Below, piece by piece: positions 16,803 to 25,275 of a stretch of DNA of 64,000 nucleotides. The notes beneath the pieces were generated by a model, which saw only the letters and a list, made by a program, of their open reading frames with translations, made no database searches and was not told the DNA's origin. The DNA comes from CAZFYZ01 sp964523735 (GTDB lineage: Bacteria; Armatimonadota; UBA5829). The DNA is taken from positions 37,808 to 101,807 of the forward strand of contig CAZFYZ010000002.1 of the NCBI GenBank assembly GCA_964523735.1, in the 5' to 3' direction. The position numbers were made by a program, and so were the translations under genes. Positions within the stretch are counted from its first letter, which is position 1; the number at the start of each line of letters is the position of its first letter.

Positions 16803-18254
16803 TCACTCTACCGGCGCGCCCTTTGTGCGGCCAACAAAGGATAGATTGTCCAGATCGCCAAAATGCTCTCTGAACAGGCGGTAGTAGAACAGCTCCTCCT
16901 TGGAGTTGAGCATGCCGCCGTCAGGCAGCCTGCGCTCTCTAGCGAAATCCTGATCTGAAATCACTCCGTCCGCGTGCTGCTTCACGAGATCGACTACGCC
17001 AGCGCCTTCCCAGAATTTGGCTTTTGGTCGGTCTACAACTGACGGGGGCAGCATCCCATCCATGGCGCGCCTGAGTATCCACTTCTCAACTGCGTCTCCA
17101 TTGCGATTCAGCTTGCAGTCCACGGGGATGACTGCGGCGTAATCCCTCACGCGCCTAGCGAGGAACGGGGTGTGCGCCAGTAGACCGTGAGCGGACGAAC
17201 ACCGGTCCACCCTCTGAAGCGCCGTGTTATGGAGCCGGTTGGTGATGTCGACCAGTTCGTCCGGCAGCTTCGAGGGGTCGATCTGCTTCAGGTATTCGTA
17301 TCCCGCAAAGAGCTCATCGCCGCCTTCACCGGACAGCACAGCCGCGACGTGGTCGGAGGCGATTCTGCCGGCCAGATAGTTGGTGATGCTCGATCTTACC
17401 AGCAGAGCGTCAAACGACTCAAGGTGGTAGATGACCTCCGGCAGCGCCCGGAGCATGTCGTCTGCCGTGACAGTGAGTTCGTGATGTCTTGAGTGGATGT
17501 GTTGCGCGACTGCACGTGCGTACTCAAGATCGGGCGAGCCCGGAACGCCCACTGCGAAGGTATCGACCTTCCCTGAATGAGCGTTGACGAGAGTCGCCGT
17601 AGCGCTCGAATCGATCCCGCCGGATAGCCAGGATCCGACTTCGCCGCTAAGGTGGATGCATTTGGCGACAGCTTCGGACAAGCGAGATCTGAGCTCTGCC
17701 GCGCCGTCCTCTGGGTTTATCTTTCCGTGTGGCCTCACTGAGAACTCGTCGTATCGGGTGATACCCTCTCTTGGATGGTAGTAGTGACCCGGTGGGAACT
17801 CGCGAATCTCCGTCGCCCAACCAAGCAGCGCCTTCACCTCCGAAGCGAAGCAGACAGATCCGTCCGAAATGCCGTAATAGAGCGGGCACACTCCAAGTGT
17901 GTCGCGAGCGATGAAAAGGCCATCGGAGCAGGCTATTGCGAGCGCGAACGGTCCATCCAGATCCTTGACAAACGTTGAGCCCTGGCGTTCGAACAGGCTC
18001 TGCAGTGCCTGATCCACGTCGAGTGCTTCCTCGTCCAGATGGCGCCAGTTGTAGATTGCCCCGTCGCACACGGCCTTGCAGGAGAGACTCCGGCCTAGCC
18101 ACATCCCCATCGGGGCACCGTGAGACTCCCCGAGAGTCGCCTTATCCTCCTCTACCATCGCGTGGACGCGATCCCCCCGATGTCTCAGCTTCGTCAGTGA
18201 TCTCGTCACGAGACGCCATTCATGAGATTTTGCTATTCCGACTATCCCGGCCAT
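16803..18254 (-). CDS. Asparagine-synthetase-like protein lacking the glutaminase cysteine
   Basis: The 483-residue protein has an AsnB layout: an N-terminal Ntn-type glutaminase-like domain (about 1-170) and a C-terminal ATP-dependent synthetase domain with the PP-loop SGGIDSS (211-217) and GEGGDELFAGYEYL. Position 2, the cysteine nucleophile of glutamine-dependent enzymes, is alanine (MAGIVG). It therefore cannot hydrolyse glutamine and must use free ammonia or another amine, as beta-lactam synthetases and related enzymes do after losing this residue. It should activate a carboxylate as an acyl-adenylate and form an amide. It is the third gene of the c-di-AMP-riboswitch operon, 22 bases after the B12-binding gene, so its substrate may be made by the two preceding enzymes. 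Confidence 0.88.
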   Translation of the reverse strand: MAGIVGIAKSHEWRLVTRSLTKLRHRGDRVHAMVEEDKATLGESHGAPMGMWLGRSLSCKAVCDGAIYNWRHLDEEALDVDQALQSLFERQGSTFVKDLDGPFALAIACSDGLFIARDTLGVCPLYYGISDGSVCFASEVKALLGWATEIREFPPGHYYHPREGITRYDEFSVRPHGKINPEDGAAELRSRLSEAVAKCIHLSGEVGSWLSGGIDSSATATLVNAHSGKVDTFAVGVPGSPDLEYARAVAQHIHSRHHELTVTADDMLRALPEVIYHLESFDALLVRSSITNYLAGRIASDHVAAVLSGEGGDELFAGYEYLKQIDPSKLPDELVDITNRLHNTALQRVDRCSSAHGLLAHTPFLARRVRDYAAVIPVDCKLNRNGDAVEKWILRRAMDGMLPPSVVDRPKAKFWEGAGVVDLVKQHADGVISDQDFARERRLPDGGMLNSKEELFYYRLFREHFGDLDNLSFVGRTKGAPVE

Positions 18255-18276
18255 TGGTTACCTCCATAAGCTGTCC

Positions 18277-19935
18277 TCACACCCGTGCAAGGCGTTCGCG
18301 CGATGTTCGCGACGAGAGCATTTCCAGTCGTCTGCGCTCGTCAGTCGGGTCTCCCGTCGCCGGATCCACGCAGAAGACTGCCCCATCGACGATCCTCGTC
18401 CGAAGCCCGCCCAGCGCGTGGCTATTTCCTCTGAGGTGCGGAGCGTCCAGAATGCCGGCAGCTATCGCTCGCGCGATGATCGTCGGGCTCGAGTATGGGG
18501 CGTCATCGCCCTCTCTCAGACTGGAAATGGCCTGCAACACAAGCTCGGCTTCCGCAAGCAGTTCCCGCCTCCGCTTGTCCACAGAGTGGCTACCGATCAG
18601 ATGCGGCATGCTGGCGCGGCTATTCCTCAGGACACCATTGACGATCTCACAGCTCTCGATGACCTCATCGGCTGTGGCCGCGTGATCTCCTTCGCAGTAG
18701 CCAACGACGTGAATTATGTGCGGGGCCACGGCGAGGGCGAGCATGGTCGAAGCCGCCAGTTGACCCTTTGCTCGAGACAGACGGGGCGACAGGTGCAAGA
18801 GCCCCGCCCGAACTTGGCGCAGCGAGTGGAACTCCGGCCCGTGCAAGCTCTCCACCATCTCTATCTGAGCTTGGATCTTCGCTAAGTCCATCTCCGGCGA
18901 TATGCCCGGCGGCGTATTGAACATATACTGCGCAACGTATTGGCTTACGCCCATCTTCCTGGCATTATAGGCCGCCAGGTAGGACATCACGACTGATATC
19001 ACGTCGTGGGAGTCGCGCAGCGCCCAGTGGTGAGCTTCGTTCACCTCGACCGGTATACCGCGCAGCGCGTGCCACCTCATAGCGGCTTGGTTCTCACGAA
19101 TGGCTTCCTCGGGTGTGCGCGTCGACCGTCCGTCCAACGCGCTGTACCAGCACAACGGGATCGCCGCCCACGCATTCGCAAGCGCCTTGCTTGCGACCTC
19201 TGCCCAGGCGATGAGGTCGCGAGTCCCGCTGTAGATCCTCAGTAGAGGATGGTTGCCACAACGGCTTGCCTTGTAGATGGCGTTCAGATCGTCAGCGCTG
19301 CGAACACAAACCCCTCCCGCCCCATCCAGTGTTGGGTTCATCTCTTCCGGCCTGAAGAATGATTCCTGAGCATTCTGATCCGGCGCAAGGGATATTACGT
19401 CAAGGCTGTCTGATTCGGCGATCTTTCGCACGCCGTTCACGGTGTCCGCGAGACTCGGAAGGCCGAAGTGATGCCTCAGGAGCGGGTAGGGGTGCTTCGT
19501 GGCCAGCCGATCCATGAGCGTATCGCCAGAATCCTTTGAGCCAGAGGCGACGGTCTTTCCGCGCAAGTATGCCCAGACTTCTTCTGGGCTCTCCAAGCCA
19601 TCGAAACAACGCTCGAACCAGCCCAGCTTCTCTGCCTCCTTGCACATTGGGGGCGTCCCGCCGAAGACGTAACGAGTGTCCATTAGCCCTCGGGCTTCGA
19701 GCGCTTGCTTCAACTCGACCAGCAGCTTTGCACCGACTTCCGGCGTCAGGCGATATCCGACACCGACGATCTCTGGCCTGTGGCGATCTATGGCGTCGAC
19801 GAACACGTCAATCGCCACCGCAGCGCCAAGAAAAACGGCTTTGTACCCAACCTGATCCGCGATGTTCAGGAAGCCGGCGGCGCCTGCGACGTGCACACAG
19901 TTTCCTAGTGCTCCTGCAACGATGGTACCAGGCAT
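18277..19935 (-). CDS. B12-binding, mutase-like protein
   Basis: The 552-residue product begins with a cobalamin-binding Rossmann-like domain: GNCVHVAGAAGFLNIADQVG carries the histidine of the DxHxxG ligand motif but lacks its aspartate, followed by EIVGVGYRLTPEVG and the FGGTPP loop. The remaining ~400 residues look like a TIM-barrel partner (RIYSGTRDLIAWAE, GIPVEVNEAHHWALRDSHD), as in glutamate mutase and related B12-dependent mutases, here fused in one chain. I infer a carbon-skeleton or amino-group rearrangement; a methyltransferase role is the alternative. Its start lies 31 bases inside the opine-dehydrogenase-like gene, showing translational coupling. The substrate is unknown. Confidence 0.72.
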   Translation of the reverse strand: MPGTIVAGALGNCVHVAGAAGFLNIADQVGYKAVFLGAAVAIDVFVDAIDRHRPEIVGVGYRLTPEVGAKLLVELKQALEARGLMDTRYVFGGTPPMCKEAEKLGWFERCFDGLESPEEVWAYLRGKTVASGSKDSGDTLMDRLATKHPYPLLRHHFGLPSLADTVNGVRKIAESDSLDVISLAPDQNAQESFFRPEEMNPTLDGAGGVCVRSADDLNAIYKASRCGNHPLLRIYSGTRDLIAWAEVASKALANAWAAIPLCWYSALDGRSTRTPEEAIRENQAAMRWHALRGIPVEVNEAHHWALRDSHDVISVVMSYLAAYNARKMGVSQYVAQYMFNTPPGISPEMDLAKIQAQIEMVESLHGPEFHSLRQVRAGLLHLSPRLSRAKGQLAASTMLALAVAPHIIHVVGYCEGDHAATADEVIESCEIVNGVLRNSRASMPHLIGSHSVDKRRRELLAEAELVLQAISSLREGDDAPYSSPTIIARAIAAGILDAPHLRGNSHALGGLRTRIVDGAVFCVDPATGDPTDERRRLEMLSSRTSRERLARV

Positions 19936-21092
19936 TGCTCGTCCTCCTTTGCCACCTGTTCGCCGTCGAGCACGAAGCGACGGATCTCCTTGAGACTCTT
20001 CCCGGCAAGGCCGAGACTCTCTGTAGTTCTTCCGGCAGCCCGATAGTCCACTTCATGAAGGACCGAACCGAGCAGAATGATCGAGTCGATAGTTGGAGTC
20101 GGCACACCGACTAGCTCCCCAAGTGATGCTATCGGTACCAAGCTCATAGGAATGTCTTCACTTATGTAGCGGTGATAGACGGTCTTTGGAGCCTTGATTC
20201 CGTCGTAACCCCTGTTGGCCCGCATGGCCTCGTGGAGCGTCCGTCCGGCGGCGTCGTACGCAATGTAGAGCCACTCGCGCGCGGACATTGCTCGGAAGCC
20301 AAGTGCCTCTGCCACCTGTACGCGTTCCCTGTCCAGCGCGTCGAGGATTAAGGCGACTGCGGGGGTAATGCCTTCAGTGTAGTAATCAAAGTCACCCTGG
20401 GTGCTCTCAATGCGCCCGGCGTTGAGGACAGTTACGGCTGGATGAAAGATCGCGCCGATGTTGTCGAGGCTGGTTTTCATCACGTTGTCGCCAGGCACGA
20501 ACTGCGGGAACGCCGTCCGCAGGGCTTTTACCACCTCCGGCGTGCGATGAGCAGGCAACGCCGCTACCGGGATGCTGTTCTTTACACGGAACACCTTGGT
20601 TTGCCCTGGGTTGACTGACCGGCTGGCATAGATGAACGTCTGGGCCTCGGCCACAACCACGTCTGCCTTGCAGCCGTTATCCCTTATCGTCTTGAGGGTT
20701 TCAAGGGCTCCGCCTGTGCGACCGGGATTGAGCACAATGATCTGGCCGTCAACCAGATGCGGCGCCATCTGCTCCGCGATGCACCTGTGCGCTGTTGCGG
20801 GTACAACCACCATAAGTATATGCCTGCCGGATATTGTCTGCCCGGCATCAGTGGTGACGACCTCCAACCTCGCAAATCCGTGAGGCATCGAGTCTCCGCA
20901 GTCAGCAAGTATGTCCAGGCCGCCTGCCGACTTGATGGCATGCAATCTGCCCTCGCTTCGATTGTAAAGAGACACGTCGAACCCCATCAAAGACAGGTGG
21001 CCTGCCATGGCTGTTCCGCCGTGCCCTGCTCCAAGGACGGCGAATCTCGGGAAGCTTTTGTTCTCCATCGACACTGCTTCTTTTAGCGTCAT
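19905..21092 (-). CDS. NAD(P)-dependent octopine/nopaline dehydrogenase-family protein
   Basis: The 395-residue protein has an N-terminal NAD(P)-binding fold with the loop VLGAGHGGTAMAGHL (GAGHGG at 21-26) and an all-helical C-terminal domain with the family pattern MKTSLDNIGAIFHPAV and YYTEGITPAVALILDALDRER. Family members reductively couple an amino acid to a 2-oxo acid to give opines, or oxidise related substrates. AAAGGG lies upstream of the ATG; a second ATG eight codons in is possible. It is the first gene after the c-di-AMP riboswitch and is followed with overlap by the B12-binding gene. A product built from an amino acid by the three enzymes would be consistent with an osmolyte, which is inference. 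Confidence 0.85.
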   Translation of the reverse strand: MTLKEAVSMENKSFPRFAVLGAGHGGTAMAGHLSLMGFDVSLYNRSEGRLHAIKSAGGLDILADCGDSMPHGFARLEVVTTDAGQTISGRHILMVVVPATAHRCIAEQMAPHLVDGQIIVLNPGRTGGALETLKTIRDNGCKADVVVAEAQTFIYASRSVNPGQTKVFRVKNSIPVAALPAHRTPEVVKALRTAFPQFVPGDNVMKTSLDNIGAIFHPAVTVLNAGRIESTQGDFDYYTEGITPAVALILDALDRERVQVAEALGFRAMSAREWLYIAYDAAGRTLHEAMRANRGYDGIKAPKTVYHRYISEDIPMSLVPIASLGELVGVPTPTIDSIILLGSVLHEVDYRAAGRTTESLGLAGKSLKEIRRFVLDGEQVAKEDEQCLVPSLQEH

Positions 21093-21228
21093 GCTCTAAC
21101 CCTTTCGAGTAAGGCTGATGCCGATAGGAGTGGGAAGGAAGAACGGTGGATAGCGGCCAGCGGCTTGTCCCCTCGTGCTGCCGCATGGCGACAAGGACGA
21201 GGGTGCCCGAACCGCGTAAGCTGCAGCG

Positions 21229-21360
21229 GCTCTTCCGTCCACGCCTGCGAGGTTAGCTGACGGGCTGGGATCGGAAGAGCGACCCCTCTCCGAGACTACT
21301 CAGAGATTAGCCCCTAATGCTGGTTCCCCCGCTCCCGCATCCGCGGGACTCGGCGTTTGG
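21229..21360 (-). ncRNA. Cyclic di-AMP (ydaO/yuaA) riboswitch
   Basis: Read on the minus strand, the conserved blocks of the ydaO class appear in order: ACGCCGAGTCCCG, GGGAGCGGGGGAACCA, GGGGCTAATC, CTCTTCCGATCCC, CCGTCAGCTAACCTCG and CAGGCGT. ACGCC and GGCGT close the P1 stem, and CTCTTCC pairs with the distal GGAAGAG as in the family pseudoknot. ydaO riboswitches bind c-di-AMP and usually turn off osmolyte, potassium or cell-wall genes when the messenger is high. This one precedes the opine-dehydrogenase/B12/AsnB-like operon by about 135 bases. Confidence 0.92.
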
Positions 21361-21483
21361 TTGTCGTAAGCGGAACAGGTATCCGCTCTTACTAAGACGG
21401 GAAAATGCGTCAGGTCGTTCCAGGAATTCCCGCGATTCCGAGCAGCGGTGCTTTGGAGCTCTTCGGTCGCAGTAGCCACCTGG

Positions 21484-21502
21484 AAAAGCCCACTCCCGCA
21501 GC
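21484..21502 (-). repeat. 19-bp exact repeat, copy 1
   Basis: The minus-strand sequence GCTGCGGGAGTGGGCTTTT occurs here and again at 44477-44495. Here it follows the padR stop by about 40 bases; at the second site it follows the last gene of the exoprotein operon. Copy 2 forms half of a hairpin, while copy 1 does not. Confidence 0.6.
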
Positions 21503-21541
21503 GTCATTTCAGGTACAGACAGCAGGCTCCTGGGCCACAGC

Positions 21542-21973
21542 TTAGGGCCGACTTCCAGCGGTTGCACCTGCGGGGTTCGAATCAGCGTCACTAAGGGCAT
21601 CGACGTCTTGCACGAACGACTTCATGGAGCTGGAGAGGTTGCCCAATACGACTGCCCACTCGCGTAGGTGATCTTTACCACTCTGGGTGATGCTGTAGAT
21701 GTGGCGCGCGGGGCCGGAGCCGCTCGTGTCCCAGTCGGACGTGACATGGCCCATCGTCTCAAGGCGCTGCAGAGTCCTATACAATGCGCCGCGGTCGATC
21801 TCTGCGTCCGTCAATGCGTGGCTTTGAAGACTGCCACCGAGCTCATAGCCATAGGTGGGGCCATTTTGCTCAAGCACATAAAGGACAACAGGCTCAACGA
21901 ATCGGTACAGATTGCCCATCGCGCATGTACACGGACGTTCTCCTCCGTGTCGGTGACAGTGTCCTCGCGCCAT
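21542..21973 (-). CDS. PadR-family transcriptional regulator with Cys/His-rich N-terminus
   Basis: The ~143-residue protein has the PadR winged-helix pattern (LYVLEQNGPTYGYELGGSL, GALYRTLQRLETMGHVTSDW, YSITQSGKDHLREW) and a C-terminal dimerisation helix. The N-terminus carries CHRHGGERPCTC, a plausible metal-binding cluster seen in some PadR proteins. An AGGAG lies 11 bases before the ATG; a GTG three codons upstream is possible. Its promoter contains a 19-bp palindrome overlapping the -35 region, and the same palindrome recurs in front of four metal or iron-sulfur transcription units in this window. I infer that it is a metal- or redox-responsive repressor of those genes and of itself. Confidence 0.85.
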   Translation of the reverse strand: MARGHCHRHGGERPCTCAMGNLYRFVEPVVLYVLEQNGPTYGYELGGSLQSHALTDAEIDRGALYRTLQRLETMGHVTSDWDTSGSGPARHIYSITQSGKDHLREWAVVLGNLSSSMKSFVQDVDALSDADSNPAGATAGSRP

Positions 21974-22041
21974 TCGACTCACATCTCCTGAAATGCAGGT
22001 ATCTGCAGAGTGTTGCTTCGTGCTGAAACACGTGCAATCAG

Positions 22042-22070
22042 ATTATACCACGCGCCCCCTATAGATGCGA
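22042..22070 (-). promoter_or_regulatory. padR promoter
   Basis: On the minus strand, an extended -10 element TGGTATAAT (TATAAT at 22042-22047) is preceded at 17 bases by a weak -35, TCGCAT (22065-22070). The -35 lies inside the palindromic operator. Confidence 0.6.
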
Positions 22071-22080
22071 GTTACATTTA
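22062..22080. promoter_or_regulatory. PadR-type palindromic operator, site 1 (padR itself)
   Basis: TAGATGCGAGTTACATTTA matches the window consensus TAGATGTAAGTTACATCTA at 16 of 19 positions and has the ATG-N-ACAT spacing typical of PadR boxes. It overlaps the -35 of the padR promoter and also lies upstream of the phosphoesterase promoter. Confidence 0.7.
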
Positions 22081-22095
22081 GCACCCCAAAAACCC

Positions 22096-22125
22096 TTGCG
22101 TCCATAGCAAGCACAAGTGTATAGT
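22096..22125 (+). promoter_or_regulatory. Candidate promoter of the phosphoesterase gene
   Basis: TTGCGT (22096-22101) and TATAGT (22120-22125) with an 18-base spacer lie 34 bases before the proposed TTG start. It sits 16 bases downstream of PadR site 1. Confidence 0.5.
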
Positions 22126-22158
22126 ACGAATATCAGCGCATTCATTGGAGGCAGTCCC

Positions 22159-23175
22159 TTGCGATCTCTTGGAGTTAAGCTGGCAATCTTTACCCTCTTG
22201 GCGTTCTCCTGCACTTCCGTCTCGGCGGCGAAGTCTGTGCCAGGCTGCGAGCTTGTCCCGTGGACGCTTGTGGTACTTCCGGATACGCAGAACTATTCCG
22301 AAAACCACCCTGATATCTTCACGAGCCAGACGCAGTGGATAGCTGAGAACGTCCAGAGCCGCAATATCTCATTTGTTGTCCACGAGGGTGACATAACAAA
22401 CAATCACACTGACAGGGAGTGGGAGAACGCACGTCGCAGCCTCTCAATTCTTGATGGAGTTGTTCCCTACGCACTGGTTCCAGGTAACCATGACTATCAG
22501 GATATCCGCCCGAGGGTCACCGATTCAGCGCTCAGCCGGTACTTTCCTGTGGAGAAGTACAGGTCTCTGCCTACTTTCGGCGGCGTGTACGAACGGAACA
22601 AGCTTGACAATAGCTACCACCTTTTCAGTGCCGGTGGACGCGAGTGGGTGGTCATTGCGCTTGAGTTTGGCCCGAGGGATTCCGTTCTTCGCTGGGCAGA
22701 CAAGGTACTGAAGACATATGCCTACCGCTCGGCGATCATCGTGACTCACGCCTACCTCTACAGCGACAGCACGCGCTACGACCACACATCTCGCGGGGAT
22801 CAGCACTGGAATCCACATCGCTACATGAACGACTCTTCCTTAAGCGCGAATGACGGCGAGGAGATGTGGCAGAAGCTTGTGTCGCCAAACCCCAACGTGG
22901 TGTTTGTCCTCTGCGGCCACGTTCTCAATGACGGAGCGGGGAGACTTACGAGCCCCGGGGCAAAAGGCAACATGGTACATCAGATACTCATCAACTGCCA
23001 GATGATGGAAAAGGGCGGGTCCGGATATCTTTGCCTCATGGAGTTCTCCACTGACGGCAAGTCCGTCAGGTTCATGACTTACTCGCCGTACCTGAATGGC
23101 TACCTAACCGACGACGAGCACGAGTTCACTCTTCAGCTTCCACTTCCGCCAGTTGCTACATTGGCGACTGAATAG
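22159..23175 (+). CDS. Secreted calcineurin-like metallophosphoesterase
   Basis: The 338-residue product starts at a TTG seven bases after GGAGG; an upstream GTG at 22117 overlaps the promoter and is less likely. A signal peptide (hydrophobic segment ending SVSA) precedes the catalytic domain. Metallophosphoesterase motifs appear in order: D-T-Q near the start, HEGDITNN, PGNHDY, VTHAY and CGHVLN, which supply the dinuclear metal ligands. Similar exported proteins hydrolyse phosphoesters outside the cytoplasm. It is divergent from padR with the PadR site between them, so it may be co-regulated. No neighbour indicates a specific substrate. Confidence 0.88.
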   Translation: MRSLGVKLAIFTLLAFSCTSVSAAKSVPGCELVPWTLVVLPDTQNYSENHPDIFTSQTQWIAENVQSRNISFVVHEGDITNNHTDREWENARRSLSILDGVVPYALVPGNHDYQDIRPRVTDSALSRYFPVEKYRSLPTFGGVYERNKLDNSYHLFSAGGREWVVIALEFGPRDSVLRWADKVLKTYAYRSAIIVTHAYLYSDSTRYDHTSRGDQHWNPHRYMNDSSLSANDGEEMWQKLVSPNPNVVFVLCGHVLNDGAGRLTSPGAKGNMVHQILINCQMMEKGGSGYLCLMEFSTDGKSVRFMTYSPYLNGYLTDDEHEFTLQLPLPPVATLATE

Positions 23176-23237
23176 CTACAGGCTCTTCCTGCAGATTACG
23201 CCTCAGGATGCTTGCATCTTTTGGCCATCCCAAAAGC

Positions 23238-23266
23238 TTGACAACAACAAGCTCGACACTGATAAT
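23238..23266 (+). promoter_or_regulatory. Strong sigma-70-type promoter of the porin/ZnuAB operon
   Basis: TTGACA (23238-23243), a 17-base spacer and GATAAT (23261-23266) lie upstream of the hypothetical-porin-znuA-znuB genes. The start point is expected near 23273, inside a PadR-like palindrome. Confidence 0.75.
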
Positions 23267-23267
23267 A

Positions 23268-23286
23268 TAGCTGTATGTGACACTTA
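23268..23286. promoter_or_regulatory. PadR-type palindromic operator, site 2 (weaker)
   Basis: TAGCTGTATGTGACACTTA matches the palindrome consensus at 14 of 19 positions and covers the expected transcription start of the metal-uptake operon. It is the weakest of the five sites. Confidence 0.45.
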
Positions 23287-23306
23287 GCAGTGACTTGCAG
23301 TCTGCC

Positions 23307-23744
23307 ATGATAAGCCGAAGTTCACATCAAAGAGGCCCACAGCAATATAGATCACCCCGATTCATCGCTCAGCTATGGAAGCTGGGGCGGTGGACGACCC
23401 TGCTGTGCCTGCCGTACTTGTTGCTGTCCATCGGCAGCCCATTTCTGCACACCTGTATCGATGACGAGTCTGAGGTGCGGCACGCGGAACAAGGGCAGTC
23501 AGTCGGAACTCTGCACTCATCGAGACCGGCGCGGTTTCACATATCCTCACGATACGCTCTGCACAAAGGGCACCACAAGCTTTGTGCTGCCTGCTCGTGG
23601 TGCAAGTCTACGGCTGGCATAAGTCACGTCCATATTGTGGTGCTACCCGCTCGCGTAGTGACTCCACTTGTTGCTGCCGCGATAGCTTCTGCGGAGCCCC
23701 TGAAACAGCACAGGATACTTCCACGCGCTCCACCAACAGCCTAG
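23307..23744 (+). CDS. Hypothetical small exported or membrane protein
   Basis: The frame lies directly behind a strong promoter and before the porin gene. From the ATG at 23307 it gives 145 residues; a GTG at 23277 would be almost leaderless. A hydrophobic segment (LLCLPYLLLSIGSPFL) near residue 40 is followed by a Cys/His cluster, HKGHHKLCAACSWCKS, and a second hydrophobic stretch (VVLPARVVTPLVAAAI). The pattern of a membrane anchor with CAACSWC resembles small metal-associated proteins found in copper and zinc loci. I do not recognise a named family. Its position as first gene suggests a role in metal uptake. Confidence 0.55.
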   Translation: MISRSSHQRGPQQYRSPRFIAQLWKLGRWTTLLCLPYLLLSIGSPFLHTCIDDESEVRHAEQGQSVGTLHSSRPARFHISSRYALHKGHHKLCAACSWCKSTAGISHVHIVVLPARVVTPLVAAAIASAEPLKQHRILPRAPPTA

Positions 23745-23863
23745 CTTCCCTCCATTCCTATTGTCCCGTAACCGCCTGAGTGCGCGAAGCGCCCGACGTC
23801 GGCTCTGCCGCACATCGTTAGCCTGACGCACTCTGAGTCCAATCACAGGGAGGCTATTCTGGT

Positions 23864-25258
23864 ATGCGATCATTCACATTAGCGATCATCTGCGTACTGC
23901 TGGCTGCGCAGTTGGCGCTGGCCCAGGGTGCAAGCGGCGATAAGAACCAACCGCCGGATTCAGAACCCACGGCTGTCGAGCTTCTTCAGCAGCAGTTGGA
24001 GGAACTACGCAAGGAATACACAGACGCAATAGAGAAACTGCAGAGCCGAATCGACGAGCTGAGCAAAGGTAATCAATCACAACAGGACGATGACATCCGC
24101 AAAGCCGCTGAGGATGCTCTCGGCCCGGTAGAAGAGGAAGAGACCACCGAAGAAGCCCCGGAGGGATATGCCTTCAAGTCCGGCGCGCTCGGGCTGCAGG
24201 CGCTCAATCCGGAGATCAGTGTGGTCGGAGACTCAGTCAACTGGTTCGGTGATACTGAGGGAAGCAGGCGGCACTCCGACTTCGGGCTGCGCGTTCTGGG
24301 GGTTCATTTCGAGTCATACCTGGACCCATACAGCAAGCTCAAAGCATGTGTCCCTATTAGCGGCGAGGGCGCTGAGCTTGGGGAATGCTACCTGACGAGA
24401 TATGACATCGGCAAGGACCTCAATCTTACCCTTGGCAAGTTCCACCAGCAGTTCGGAGTCGTGAACCGCTGGCATGCGCCCAGCCTGGATCAGGTTGATT
24501 ACCCTCTCGCGCTGAGGCAGATATTCGGCGGTCCCCTGGAGTCCACCGGAGTCTCTTTCGACTACCTGATACCCAAGTTCAGCACCGGCACACAGATGCT
24601 GACCGTTCAGCTCACGAACGGATCGAACAACCGTGTGTTTGCACAGAACTCGACCAACTTCCCGAGCCTGCTCGCGCACTACAAGAACTACCGCGATGTC
24701 TCCAAGGACTTGTACTTCGAGTGCGGTGTCACGGCGCTTGTGGGCAGAAACGACGAGTGGCAGATCAGTCCCTTTGGCGGTTCAGCATTCACCGAGACGA
24801 GCAGGCTCTGGACCGCCGTGTATGGCTTCGACCTGACGTACCTGTGGGAGCCGACGGACGCAATGCGCTATAAGAACTGGATATGGAGAACGGAGGGCTA
24901 CTACCTGAAGAAGAGGCTGCTCACTCCCAACGGTTCGGGCGCAGATACTATCAATGCCTGGGGAGCCTACTCCTACTTCCAGAGCCTGATCTCACGCACC
25001 ACGGAGATAGGAGTTCGCGCGGACTACTACAAACCCGACGTGAAGAGCTGCGCGGACGCGTCCCTAAGCCCCCTCGCAGTCACCACACCGGATGCACATC
25101 AGTGGCAGGTATCTCCATATATCACCTGGTGGCAGAGCCCATGGGTGAAGTGGCGGCTGGAATACGACCACCGGTGGGGCAAAGGCCTGCCCGGCGATGA
25201 CCGGCTCTTCATGCAATGCACTTTTGCCGCCGGACCCCACAAGCACGAACGGTACTGA
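23864..25258 (+). CDS. Outer-membrane porin, probably metal-regulated
   Basis: The 464-residue protein has a signal peptide (to LALAQG), an N-terminal coiled coil (about 35-75, QQLEELRKEYTDAIEKLQSRI) and then a long beta-strand-rich barrel with alternating aromatic residues, ending in an aromatic terminal segment (HKHERY). The layout matches OprO/OprP-type or zinc-regulated porins, in which the coiled coil trimerises or anchors to peptidoglycan. GGGAGG precedes the ATG. It lies directly before a ZnuA-like binding protein and permease, so it probably admits the metal or its complex through the outer membrane. Confidence 0.78.
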   Translation: MRSFTLAIICVLLAAQLALAQGASGDKNQPPDSEPTAVELLQQQLEELRKEYTDAIEKLQSRIDELSKGNQSQQDDDIRKAAEDALGPVEEEETTEEAPEGYAFKSGALGLQALNPEISVVGDSVNWFGDTEGSRRHSDFGLRVLGVHFESYLDPYSKLKACVPISGEGAELGECYLTRYDIGKDLNLTLGKFHQQFGVVNRWHAPSLDQVDYPLALRQIFGGPLESTGVSFDYLIPKFSTGTQMLTVQLTNGSNNRVFAQNSTNFPSLLAHYKNYRDVSKDLYFECGVTALVGRNDEWQISPFGGSAFTETSRLWTAVYGFDLTYLWEPTDAMRYKNWIWRTEGYYLKKRLLTPNGSGADTINAWGAYSYFQSLISRTTEIGVRADYYKPDVKSCADASLSPLAVTTPDAHQWQVSPYITWWQSPWVKWRLEYDHRWGKGLPGDDRLFMQCTFAAGPHKHERY

Positions 25259-25275
25259 CAAAGGAGGATCTAACT

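Larger units (their letters stand above)
21093..21541 (-). other. Leader region of the opine-dehydrogenase operon
   Basis: No gene is supported here. The region holds the c-di-AMP riboswitch (21229-21360), a 19-base sequence repeated at 44477, and between riboswitch and start codon a CCCTCGT...ACGAGGG hairpin that could be part of the expression platform. No T-rich terminator is visible, so control may act on translation or Rho termination. Confidence 0.6.

Noticed and set aside
16542..16844. Two short opposing frames (plus from 16599, minus from 16766)
   Set aside because: Both cross a perfect 12-bp inverted repeat, neither resembles a known protein, and the plus frame runs into the asnB-like gene.
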